In this document: positions 9,945 to 18,061 of the stretch, in pieces
How positions within the stretch are numbered: the first letter of the stretch is position 1
Layout of the letters: the number at the start of each line of letters is the position of its first letter
Assembly: GCA_035647615.1 (NCBI GenBank)
Contig: DASRND010000003.1
Span: 67,135-131,134 of the forward strand
Direction: 5' to 3'
Origin: Bacteroidales bacterium
GTDB taxonomy: Bacteria; Bacteroidota; Bacteroidia; Bacteroidales; 4484-276
DNA length: 64,000 nucleotides
Made by a program: the position numbers and the translations under genes
The notes under the pieces: model-generated
What the model saw: the letters and a program-made list of their open reading frames with translations, nothing else
Database searches by the model: none
What the model was told of the DNA's origin: nothing

Positions 9945-10874
9945 CTACTTCTTTCTACTTACTTTTTTCTTCTTTTTACTTACTGCTTTCTTCTTACTAA
10001 CTACTTCTTTCTGCCTTTTTTCAATCAGCCTGAACTCCTTCTCTGCCACAATGGTGTCAAATAGCCAGAGCTGCAAGCGGTAGTTTCCAGGCGAACGTTT
10101 GTCGGGTGAGATGTTAATGGAGCTACTGATGTCGGCCAGGCTGTCGCCGGGATAAAGCGTGATATCTTTTCGGTAACAAGGAGTGCTGTCGGTACCCTGC
10201 CAAACTACCGCGAGTTTTAGCTCATGTTTATCAACAATGATAGGGTTTTGAAGTGAAATCTGTGTCCGCACATTGGCCCGTTCCCGGATTTCAAATTCGT
10301 TGCCCACATCAATAAGTTCTCCGGTCTTACTATCAGCTTTCCTATAGATTACTATTTCCGCCTTCAACCGTTGCGCCCAGGATTGGATGATGCTATCCAT
10401 GGGCAGCAAATCAAAATATTGTATTGCCACCATTTCACGAAAGTGATAGAGCCGGATTTGGTATGTTCCGGGGGTACGCGTCTGTGGCGAAACGCTGATG
10501 GAGCTTTCCAGCCAACGCGTGCTGTCGTCGGGCAGCAGGTCCATCTGCTTTCGAAACAGCAATTTGTTTTCAATATCCAGCCATTCGATATGGAATATTT
10601 GTGGTCGATCAAAATCATCAGCAATCAGATTTTTAATATCAAAAATTGCTCTCACATTATTTTCACCATAAAGCGGAAAGACTGTGGCGGCACCAACGAT
10701 ATTTCCAGTTTCGCTCTTGTAGCTGCGGCACAATGTGATGGTGGAAGCGCTATCATTACCCGGTGTGGAAACTACTGCCGGCTTGTGTTGCCAGCAACCA
10801 GACAAAGCCCAAAGCACCGGGAGCAAAAGCAGAATATTGAGTTGATATTTTTTAAGAAAGCTTTTCATACGCAT
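9945..10874 (-). CDS. Predicted lipoprotein with Lys-rich C-terminal tail
   Basis: The 309-residue protein has a charged start, a hydrophobic segment and a lipobox (ALSGC, Cys27), so it is probably a lipoprotein. The middle part appears to contain two similar beta-rich domains: IRLYHFREMVAIQYFDLLP and LQLWLFDTIVAEKEFRLI occupy matching places. The last 26 residues are almost all Lys, Ser, Val and Arg, with VSKKK/VSRKK repeated three times. I do not recognise a named family. ATG at 10874 overlaps the TGA of the upstream gene by one base (TGATG), so the two are probably translationally coupled; ATG at 10868 is an alternative. It is the last gene of the pgs operon, and a basic tail there could touch a polyanion (inference). 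Confidence 0.75.
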   Translation of the reverse strand: MRMKSFLKKYQLNILLLLPVLWALSGCWQHKPAVVSTPGNDSASTITLCRSYKSETGNIVGAATVFPLYGENNVRAIFDIKNLIADDFDRPQIFHIEWLDIENKLLFRKQMDLLPDDSTRWLESSISVSPQTRTPGTYQIRLYHFREMVAIQYFDLLPMDSIIQSWAQRLKAEIVIYRKADSKTGELIDVGNEFEIRERANVRTQISLQNPIIVDKHELKLAVVWQGTDSTPCYRKDITLYPGDSLADISSSINISPDKRSPGNYRLQLWLFDTIVAEKEFRLIEKRQKEVVSKKKAVSKKKKKVSRKK

Positions 10875-12013
10875 CAAATCATTTTGATGAAATAGTTTTT
10901 ACTGCGACGCTTCACGCCATAAAACCACCAGCAGAGCGGCAGCATCACCACCAGCATCACCGCCAACCCTATGAATGAAGCCGCGACGCCTCCTTCGCGA
11001 TAGAAGAAATCCATGCGTTTGACAAAAATCCCCAGGATGGCCAAATGCACTGCATAAAAAAACAAGGGCACCCTTCCGGGGATGATAAACAGGCGCAACA
11101 AAGCGGGTGCAAAAGTGTCGATGGTGATGAAGAGTGTAACGCCCGCAACCACTGCTGCAAACGACCATAAATTCATAAAAAGGCTCGGTGGATATTTTTG
11201 ATCTATGAAAAATGAAACCGTTCCTAAATCTGAAAAACCAAATGTGCTACCCCAACCGCGTTCCATGCGAAGCAGTATGGCCAGTGCAAAAGCAGCTCCT
11301 GCCACCACCACGCCAAGAAGAATACGCTGACCGTGGGTTTTATTAATATCCAGCCAACCATTGGCCATCACCGAACCGAGAATGCCGAGGGACAGCCACG
11401 GGATAAGCGGATATTTATTGAAGTCGCCCGAAACGACAAAGGTTTGCATCAGCACCCGCTGCCACACCACAGCAGTGTGATAAGGTATCCGCAGCAGAAA
11501 CACATGCGCCGCGAGCAATACCAGCGCCAGCAACAGCCGCCACTGCCAGCGCCAGTGAACCATCAGCGTAAGCGAAATCATCGACAAGCCAATGGTGGAG
11601 ATGATGCCCAGGTGCCACGGCTTGAACTCCGCAAAACCACCCCACGCTGCGTTTACAAATATCATTTGCGCAAGCACCAGAAAAATACCCCGCTGTATCA
11701 GATGCCACCGTGTGCTAATTGGTTTGCTACCTTTGGCGATGCGCCGCTGAAACGACCACCACACCATGGCGCCGTTCATCATCAAAAACCCGGGGGCACA
11801 CAAATAGCCGGCATAGCGCAACGCAAACTGACTCCAGTCGGGAAACAGCGGATCGCCCGGGTCGAGGTGATGCCAGATGGCGTTGAAATAATAGGAGCTG
11901 TGGCCGAGCAACATCAACACACCGATGAGTCCCCGAAACTGGTCGATGAACAAGAAGCGCTGCTTGGGTGGTGTGGCAATGTTCACAATGGTATTTTGAG
12001 TTAGAGCATCCAA
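10874..12013 (-). CDS. DUF1624 / HGSNAT-type membrane acyltransferase
   Basis: Polytopic membrane protein of 379 residues with about ten hydrophobic helices. The N-terminal signature FIDQFRGLIGVLMLLGH is typical of the DUF1624/heparan-alpha-glucosaminide N-acetyltransferase catalytic family, which moves acyl groups across a membrane onto a sugar or similar acceptor. The YPLIPWLSLGILGSVMANGW block and the late VPLFFYAVHLAILGIFVKR block also fit that superfamily. Its position inside the poly-gamma-glutamate operon (35 nt after the LVIVD lipoprotein gene, overlapping the last gene) suggests it modifies the envelope or the polymer, but the substrate is unknown. Confidence 0.75.
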   Translation of the reverse strand: MDALTQNTIVNIATPPKQRFLFIDQFRGLIGVLMLLGHSSYYFNAIWHHLDPGDPLFPDWSQFALRYAGYLCAPGFLMMNGAMVWWSFQRRIAKGSKPISTRWHLIQRGIFLVLAQMIFVNAAWGGFAEFKPWHLGIISTIGLSMISLTLMVHWRWQWRLLLALVLLAAHVFLLRIPYHTAVVWQRVLMQTFVVSGDFNKYPLIPWLSLGILGSVMANGWLDINKTHGQRILLGVVVAGAAFALAILLRMERGWGSTFGFSDLGTVSFFIDQKYPPSLFMNLWSFAAVVAGVTLFITIDTFAPALLRLFIIPGRVPLFFYAVHLAILGIFVKRMDFFYREGGVAASFIGLAVMLVVMLPLCWWFYGVKRRSKNYFIKMI

Positions 12014-12048
12014 ATTACAGTCGTGGCGAAATTTGCCTTAAGGATTTA

Positions 12049-13080
12049 TCAATTGGTGACAATAACACCAGGTTTTGCAATCACAATGATTCCCTCCACC
12101 TCATCAGCGACATAGATAAAATTGTCATCCATATCCAGATCGAGGGCATAGGAACTTTTGATCTGCGCTATGAGTTTTGGTGCTGTTACATCCGAAACAT
12201 CTACAATTTGCAAACCGTATAATTCGGCAGCCAGATAAACCAGCCCGTCGCGGTAAACCAACGACTTGACGTAGCCTTTATAATCGAAATTGCTCACAAT
12301 GTGATAATCGGTGGTATCAGAGATGTCGATGATACAGAAACCTTCGATGCCGCAAGCCACAAAAGCATATTTGTCGTCGTCTGATAACTCCACCGATTGG
12401 GCGTAGCCGGGCAAGCTGCACCAGTTGACGCGCGTGTAAACGCCCAGTCCGTTCTGGAGGTCAGAAATATCAAATACCGAGATTCCCATTTCACCGCAGG
12501 CCACCACCAGATAGTTGCTGTCGGAAGTACTGGTGCAGCCGTAGGCATAACCGGATGTTTCGATCCCGCCGCGCACGTCGGGCTGTATCGGATAATCGAT
12601 AGCAGCAATCCTAACCCCTTGCTCACTGATGGGCGTAAACATGTAGTCGCCCATCAGATACATGTCGCGGGCAGGTTTCATGTTCAGGTTATAGACCGTT
12701 ACGAATGGATTGTAAGGATCGGCCACATTGATGGCAGTGACACCAAAAGCGCCTGCAGCAAGATATACCGCGCTGTCGCGGAAGGCCACCTTTAAGGAAT
12801 ACCCACGTGCGTTTTCGGTGGTAATGGATACCTGCTGTGGATTGGCGGGATCAGAAACATCCAGAATCAGCAGGCCACCCTCGCCCTGCGCTACATACAG
12901 CAGCGTGTCGTTGAGTGCCACATCCTGCGCATAAGCAGGCGTGGTATAACGCGCCACCACCATGTAGCCACCAGTTTCGGGTTCATCGGGTTCCAGCACT
13001 TCGGCATCATTGGGTTTGCCGCAGCTTATCGCAAGGCCGGTTAGCAGTAGCAGTATCAGGTACAATGGTTTTGTTTTCAT
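12049..13080 (-). CDS. LVIVD-repeat lipoprotein
   Basis: The 343-residue protein has a lipobox (TGLAISC, Cys20) and then a series of about seven repeats of roughly 40 residues ending in LxILDVSDPxNP, ITAINVADPYNP, ISVFDISD, FCIIDISD, LQIVDVSDVTAP and similar. These are LVIVD repeats, expected to fold as a beta-propeller on the outer or periplasmic face of a membrane. Such propellers usually serve in binding; no catalytic residues are seen. The start at 13080 is ATG; a TTG codon lies just upstream. It follows the predicted beta-barrel gene by 6 nt, so the two are probably made together. Confidence 0.82.
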   Translation of the reverse strand: MKTKPLYLILLLLTGLAISCGKPNDAEVLEPDEPETGGYMVVARYTTPAYAQDVALNDTLLYVAQGEGGLLILDVSDPANPQQVSITTENARGYSLKVAFRDSAVYLAAGAFGVTAINVADPYNPFVTVYNLNMKPARDMYLMGDYMFTPISEQGVRIAAIDYPIQPDVRGGIETSGYAYGCTSTSDSNYLVVACGEMGISVFDISDLQNGLGVYTRVNWCSLPGYAQSVELSDDDKYAFVACGIEGFCIIDISDTTDYHIVSNFDYKGYVKSLVYRDGLVYLAAELYGLQIVDVSDVTAPKLIAQIKSSYALDLDMDDNFIYVADEVEGIIVIAKPGVIVTN

Positions 13081-13086
13081 CAACTA

Positions 13087-14244
13087 TTATTTTTTTTGTT
13101 TTAAAAGATCAATTTTATAAGTCACGGCTATTCCTACCTGGTTCTGGCGGTAATCTTTTTCGTTGGAAACATAGGCTTCATTAAGCCTGTTGGTGGTGCC
13201 GGAATCGCGGCCTAACCAGTTGAAATAAGCTTTGACTTTTAATTTCTTCGTTACGCTCAGGTAGTAGTTCAGATAAATGCGCAGATCGTGATCCACGCGG
13301 CCAGCGTGCAGCGGGTCGACCAGAACGGACTTTTCGGTTTGAAAATAGGTGTTGTAAAGCACCGCATTGAGCGTAAGGCTATGGAAGTGCTTTTTTACGC
13401 GGGGTATCTTCCAGGTCAGGCCCGCGTTTAAGCCATTTTCCACATAGGTGGCATCGCTGTCGTCGGAGGTTTCCCGCGTTTCGCCCGGTTCGTCATAGCC
13501 TTTGGCATCCGATGATTCGTACTGGTAAGATAGATCTACTTCAAAATTCCGCGAAAGCGGCTGCGTAACGCGAAGCCGAAACAAGTTGTTCTTGCTATCG
13601 TACTCGGTGTAGTGCTTGTTATGGTAATATTGCATGTAGTAATAATACAGCCGTACCCGCGTATCCTTGAAAAAGGTGTACTCGCCAACGAAAGCGTAGT
13701 TGTTTTTGGCAAAAGAGTAAGGGGTGAAGCTTTCGGGCGTGTAACCCACTATGGGTATCAGGTCGTCGTCGCGAAAATGGCGGACATAGAAATCGGGAAT
13801 GTAGCTGTACCTAAAACCTAAACTAAGCCTGCGCGTGATTTCCTGGCTGATACCCACATTGTAAATCTGCCAGTTTTTGATGTCGTTGATCAGATAGTTA
13901 CTAAAGCTGGCTTCGGCATCAACTATCGTTTTTCGCTTGCCAAAAAGACGGTAAGAAGCTGATAATCCCACGGTGGCGTTCACAATCACATCGTCGTAGG
14001 TTCTGATGTGAAAACGGCCTTCGTCTTTATTATTAATAAAACGATCCAGATATTTATATGAATATTTCAGAATGTTGTCGTCGTAAAAAGTGGTCAGGCC
14101 AAAGTCGGCTTCCATTTTAAATTTGTTCGACTTCTTTTTCTTTTTCTGAGCCTGCACCCCATTTGCGCAAAGCAAAAAAGCTATCAGTAACAGTAATGTT
14201 GACGGCTTCAGAATGCGCATGAACTTTAATAGTAATCGTTTCAT
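13087..14244 (-). CDS. Predicted outer-membrane beta-barrel protein of the pgs operon
   Basis: The 385-residue protein has a signal peptide (hydrophobic segment near residues 14-27, likely cut before Gln33). The mature N-terminus begins with Gln and then five Lys (K34-K38). The rest is dominated by alternating aromatic/polar strands such as VRLYYYYMQYYHNKHY, FEVDLSYQYESS and LRIYLNYYLSVTKKLKVKAYF, with charged turns, typical of an outer-membrane barrel of about 14-18 strands. No named family recognised. The start at 14244 (MKRLLLKFM) gives a proper signal peptide; an in-frame codon at 14271 does not. In this operon it is the natural candidate for the outer-membrane step of poly-gamma-glutamate export (inference). 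Confidence 0.7.
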   Translation of the reverse strand: MKRLLLKFMRILKPSTLLLLIAFLLCANGVQAQKKKKKSNKFKMEADFGLTTFYDDNILKYSYKYLDRFINNKDEGRFHIRTYDDVIVNATVGLSASYRLFGKRKTIVDAEASFSNYLINDIKNWQIYNVGISQEITRRLSLGFRYSYIPDFYVRHFRDDDLIPIVGYTPESFTPYSFAKNNYAFVGEYTFFKDTRVRLYYYYMQYYHNKHYTEYDSKNNLFRLRVTQPLSRNFEVDLSYQYESSDAKGYDEPGETRETSDDSDATYVENGLNAGLTWKIPRVKKHFHSLTLNAVLYNTYFQTEKSVLVDPLHAGRVDHDLRIYLNYYLSVTKKLKVKAYFNWLGRDSGTTNRLNEAYVSNEKDYRQNQVGIAVTYKIDLLKQKK

Positions 14245-14282
14245 TGTTTTCGATATTTGTTGTGAGATCACAAGCCAAATTT

Positions 14283-15191
14283 TTAATCTTCCAACCCGAC
14301 ATCTTTTTTGGGCAGCAGCATGCGTCCGAGCGCCGTCTGTTCGCTTTTGTCGAGCAGCCTGATTTCGTAGGTGTGCCTGCCATTGGGCACGTCGATTACA
14401 AATTCGCAGCCCTTGCCGGGGATAAGCTTAGCGTCGTCTTTGTAGGTGGCCACTTCGGAGCGGCTGCTGCTTAGCATATAAGTGTTGATGATTTTCCCTT
14501 TCTCGCTCACCTGCACGCGGTAGTCGATACGTCCGCGCATGTTGTAATTGTTTTCGATACGCGAGAGTACCCGCAGTTCTGTTGGGCCGATTACCTCTAC
14601 ACGCAAACTCTTTTCATTGGAAAACCGGTAATAGGTCACACTCGATTCCCCCGAAATTATTTCGACAGGTTCCATTGGTTTCAGTGGCGAGAACGGAACC
14701 CAGTCGCGTTTTTTGGCTTTAGCCGGAACAAAAATGTAGCGCATGGCTACCGGCTGTTCCGGCGTATTGTTTACAAAGTGGATGTTGTGGTTACCACGTC
14801 CCAGCTCAATCTCAAAATCTTTCCCCACACCAGGCTTTCCCGGTATTGCATCTTTATAAGTCGCGTCGGGGGCACGTTTGATGCCGCTAAATTTTTTGAT
14901 TTTTTTCTCGCCGCCATCCACCACATATTGCAACGAATAAGAAGTTTTGGCAGAAGCCGACGTAGCAAGTATCGCCCGGCTGATCACCCGCAGGCGTCCC
15001 GGACCTTGCACCTGCACCACCGATGCCCGTGTAGCATCAAGCTGGTAATAGCTTCGGTTTTTTTTATTAAGAACTGTAACCACCTTTTTCTGGTAATCAG
15101 TAGGCTTTATTAATCTTGTTTTAGAAGATTGCGCCAACACCATCGGCAGGCTAAGGGCCATTAAAAGAAGAGCAAGTAATAGTTTTTTCAT
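14283..15191 (-). CDS. Secreted protein with an internally duplicated beta domain
   Basis: The 302-residue protein has a signal peptide (MKKLLLALLLMALSLPMVLA) and two copies of a domain of about 95 residues (roughly 43-140 and 187-282). Both copies share YYxLD/YYRFS, then VxVxGPxxLRVxSR, a stretch reading xTYKDxxxxxPGKG and a final xxGxHxxxxx strand. The protein is basic, rich in Lys-Lys pairs. I do not recognise a named family. It lies 11 nt after the pgsW gene and 38 nt before the beta-barrel gene, so a periplasmic role in the same system is likely. Confidence 0.72.
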   Translation of the reverse strand: MKKLLLALLLMALSLPMVLAQSSKTRLIKPTDYQKKVVTVLNKKNRSYYQLDATRASVVQVQGPGRLRVISRAILATSASAKTSYSLQYVVDGGEKKIKKFSGIKRAPDATYKDAIPGKPGVGKDFEIELGRGNHNIHFVNNTPEQPVAMRYIFVPAKAKKRDWVPFSPLKPMEPVEIISGESSVTYYRFSNEKSLRVEVIGPTELRVLSRIENNYNMRGRIDYRVQVSEKGKIINTYMLSSSRSEVATYKDDAKLIPGKGCEFVIDVPNGRHTYEIRLLDKSEQTALGRMLLPKKDVGLED

Positions 15192-15202
15192 TTCTATTTT
15201 AA

Positions 15203-16351
15203 TTATAATAAGTCATCCGAATCATTTCCATAGGTCATGGGAGTAGCTGCCGGCACAATGCTGGCGCCAAGGCGGTTGTAGCGTTTTTCGTTAAAATAAA
15301 TCAGCAAAATCACAAGCACCAGAACCGCAGTAGCAATGGCGGTGATGGTTACGTTGTATTGTTTGTGAATAAAAATGCCTCCTTCGCCAGGATCTGGCAA
15401 GGGGACAGGGCTTCCCGGCAGGTTGAAATCTTTAAGAAGCCGGTTGATGTTGAGCAAATGGATGATAGGAATTCCATTTTGCCCCATCTGAATGATTACG
15501 CCGCGTGCCGGGAAGTTGCGTGTAGGCAAATGTTTGGTGAGGCCCGGATTGATGAGGCGGCCATTGATAGTGTTGCCCAGACTGGCAATACCACCACCTA
15601 CATTTATAAAAGCTTTGATGGGCTTGTTTTTGCTATACTTTTCGTAAATCTCCATGCGCCGCTCGATGCTGTTTTCAAGATAGCTTTCGTTGATAAAAAT
15701 AACGTCGTTGCGTTGGATGGCTTCTTCGATCAGATGACGTCCCTCCGGACTAAGGCCGCGGCCAATGTCGTGGCCGCCGCCGATGGAAGCTGCCACCGAG
15801 CGATGACGCATCAGCCCCGAATTGTAAAGGACTGTTTCCATATCAAGCCATGTAAAATTGGGATCGTTAGCCCCGAAGTTGGAAGCGCCCACCGAAGTAA
15901 TGGTGACGGGATTCAAGCTTAGGATTTCGATGGCCGCTGCCACCGATATGTTCAATCCCGGAAACGATCCCGACATGGCAACCGCCACATTATCGCCTGC
16001 TTCCACGCCGGCATCTTTGAGCAATTGCACCACCACGGCAGCAAAGTTGGGATTGGTGGTGGAGAGTTTGGCGTCGATTTCTCCACGGTCGGTGGTTACA
16101 AGCGTAAATTCCTGGCCAATCAGCGCTGTCTGGTTGGGGTCATTCACCACATCGATAAAAATGCTGTTTTCGACACGGTGGTTTTTTAGCACCTGCTCAG
16201 CCTTTTGCGAAAGCTGCGCGGCCTCAAGCTTTTCGTTGTACCACTCCTTTTTAACATCTATCTTGCTTTGCTCCACGGCAATAAATGCCAATAGTGCAAG
16301 CAACGAAAGGATGCTCAACGCTGCCGTAGATTTCGCTCTGAATTTGTACAT
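15203..16351 (-). CDS. pgsW: Poly-gamma-glutamate system protein (PgsW family)
   Basis: The 382-residue protein has one transmembrane helix near residues 9-27 and another near 334-351, with a large domain between them that is probably periplasmic. That domain has glycine-rich motifs such as VAMSGSFPGLN, GASNFGAN, ASIGGGHDIGRG and FINVGGGIASLGN. These fit the poly-gamma-glutamate system protein family that accompanies PgsB and PgsC in bacteria lacking a standard PgsA/CapA. Its biochemical role is not established. It starts 55 nt after pgsC and ends 11 nt before the duplicated-domain gene. Confidence 0.85.
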   Translation of the reverse strand: MYKFRAKSTAALSILSLLALLAFIAVEQSKIDVKKEWYNEKLEAAQLSQKAEQVLKNHRVENSIFIDVVNDPNQTALIGQEFTLVTTDRGEIDAKLSTTNPNFAAVVVQLLKDAGVEAGDNVAVAMSGSFPGLNISVAAAIEILSLNPVTITSVGASNFGANDPNFTWLDMETVLYNSGLMRHRSVAASIGGGHDIGRGLSPEGRHLIEEAIQRNDVIFINESYLENSIERRMEIYEKYSKNKPIKAFINVGGGIASLGNTINGRLINPGLTKHLPTRNFPARGVIIQMGQNGIPIIHLLNINRLLKDFNLPGSPVPLPDPGEGGIFIHKQYNVTITAIATAVLVLVILLIYFNEKRYNRLGASIVPAATPMTYGNDSDDLL

Positions 16352-16406
16352 CTCTTATTTTAAAATTTCATTTTTTATTAATAAACAAATGCCAGCTGTA
16401 ACTGCT

Positions 16407-16859
16407 TTAATCCGGCAGCAAAGCCCCAGCAAACAACAGAATCAAAAACAAGCGCACCAGCACCGACGAAACAAACAGCACGCTGATGGTTTGGAAAATG
16501 CCCTGCTTTGCAAACCAATGCGCGATAAGTCCGGGGATAACCCATCCCACCGCAGCCAGCTCCAGCGAAGTAGAAGCAATGTTGATGCTCAGAAAATAAC
16601 GGGAAAAATTGGCCAGCAAAACACCGATGAGCAGGCTTAGCACCATCTGGCGCCGTCCATACAAAAAGGTGTAATTGCTTAGGATTTTAATGATGAGAAA
16701 AGTAAGCAGGCTCACGCCCAAAATCCCCAAAAGTCGGTCGGGGTGAGTAAGCTGCAGCGCCACAAATCCCGGCACCACAATGCCGCCCGCGGCCAGGCCA
16801 AACACTTCGTACGAAAGCAGACTAAACACAAGTCCGATGGTAATGGCTAATTCGATCAT
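16407..16859 (-). CDS. pgsC: Poly-gamma-glutamate synthesis protein PgsC/CapC
   Basis: Membrane protein of 150 residues with about five hydrophobic helices, the standard size of PgsC/CapC. Typical motifs are SYEVFGLAAGGIVVPGF near the start and GWVIPGLIAHWFAKQGI near residues 105-121. PgsC forms a membrane complex with PgsB and is needed for polymerising glutamate through its gamma-carboxyl group. Only 2 nt separate it from pgsB, so the two are surely co-transcribed. Confidence 0.92.
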   Translation of the reverse strand: MIELAITIGLVFSLLSYEVFGLAAGGIVVPGFVALQLTHPDRLLGILGVSLLTFLIIKILSNYTFLYGRRQMVLSLLIGVLLANFSRYFLSINIASTSLELAAVGWVIPGLIAHWFAKQGIFQTISVLFVSSVLVRLFLILLFAGALLPD

Positions 16860-16861
16860 AA

Positions 16862-18043
16862 TTACATTGTGCTTCTATTGTGAAAATATTCTACTGTGAT
16901 GGCTCCCATGCCGCCCATATTGCCTATGGCCAGCGTAGTGGAGCTTTTGGCGGTGACCGATAACACTTTTTCAAAAACTTTTTGAGGCGTTGTCCAGCCT
17001 ACATTGATAATCTTTTTGCGCGGCATCCCGTATCTCACGGCCATAGCTTCCACCACTTCTGTCGATTGACCGATGAGCATCAGGAAGTCGATGTCAGCGG
17101 ACATCTTTTTTGCAGCCATCGCGGCAAGCTGTTTGGCTCTGTCGAGCCGGTCCTGCCGTGTGTTGAGCAATATGATGCGTGTGCCGTCCCAGCCCATTTC
17201 TTTTTTAATCTTTCCCCACACCATCATCGTCGAATCGGGATCGTTGGCGGCAAAGCCATTATAAAAAACCATGGTTTTCTGAAAAGCCTCAACGGTGTAG
17301 CGGCGCAGCACGCCTTCGTCGGGGATGGCCTGATACATGCCGCGCAGCGCCGTTTGCCTGTCGATGTTCAGATGCTTGCAGATATCGAGCGCCAGCGCCA
17401 CATTTTCGCGGTGTTCGATATAGCTGAAGCCTTTCATTTCCTCTGGCGTCACTTCGTTTTCGTTGGCAAGATGAAATACCGATTTGCGCCGTTCGGTCAT
17501 TTTGCGAAGTAAATCGGTGATATGATATTCGGCTGTAAAAAGATGCTCGTTGCGCGGAATGGTACGTCCAAGTGTTTTTGCAATATCGGGCAGAGTATGT
17601 CCCATTATGTCCACGTGGTCCATCCGGATGTTGGTCATCACCGCCACATTGGAATGAATCATCTTGCGCTCCGTGATGGTTTGATATTGCGGCTGCAACG
17701 CCATGCACTCCATCACCAGCGCCTGCGCATTACGTTGGGCAGCAAATTTTACAATCGAAAGCTGCTCGATGATATTGGCCGCCGACTTGCGATGGATATA
17801 TGTTTCGGTGCCGTCTTCGAGGATAAGCCGCGGAAAAGTACCTGTAACTTTTGTGAGCGTGCTGACTCCGGCAGCACGCAAGCCTGCACCCACTAACCGC
17901 GTAACGCTCGATTTGCCGCGCGTGCCATTGATATGCACGCGAATAGGAATAGAATGGATTCGCCGCTGATGCCGCCGGTATTCGATAATACCGGCTATCG
18001 ACGAAAGAATGATAATGGCTAAAAGCAGGAAGAAGCTATACAT
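16862..18043 (-). CDS. pgsB: Poly-gamma-glutamate synthase PgsB/CapB
   Basis: ATP-dependent amide ligase that joins glutamates through gamma linkages to make poly-gamma-glutamate at the inner membrane. The 393-residue protein has an N-terminal membrane anchor (residues 2-20), the Mur-ligase-like P-loop NGTRGKSS at 39-46, MECMALQPQYQ, and TNIRMDHVDIMGHT, all as in CapB. A C-terminal domain with FNGFAANDPDS and AIGNMGGMG follows. It starts 18 nt after the stop of the C25 protease reading frame. No pgsA/capA or capD lies in the window. Confidence 0.94.
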   Translation of the reverse strand: MYSFFLLLAIIILSSIAGIIEYRRHQRRIHSIPIRVHINGTRGKSSVTRLVGAGLRAAGVSTLTKVTGTFPRLILEDGTETYIHRKSAANIIEQLSIVKFAAQRNAQALVMECMALQPQYQTITERKMIHSNVAVMTNIRMDHVDIMGHTLPDIAKTLGRTIPRNEHLFTAEYHITDLLRKMTERRKSVFHLANENEVTPEEMKGFSYIEHRENVALALDICKHLNIDRQTALRGMYQAIPDEGVLRRYTVEAFQKTMVFYNGFAANDPDSTMMVWGKIKKEMGWDGTRIILLNTRQDRLDRAKQLAAMAAKKMSADIDFLMLIGQSTEVVEAMAVRYGMPRKKIINVGWTTPQKVFEKVLSVTAKSSTTLAIGNMGGMGAITVEYFHNRSTM

Positions 18044-18061
18044 AAAAACGCATACTTATTT

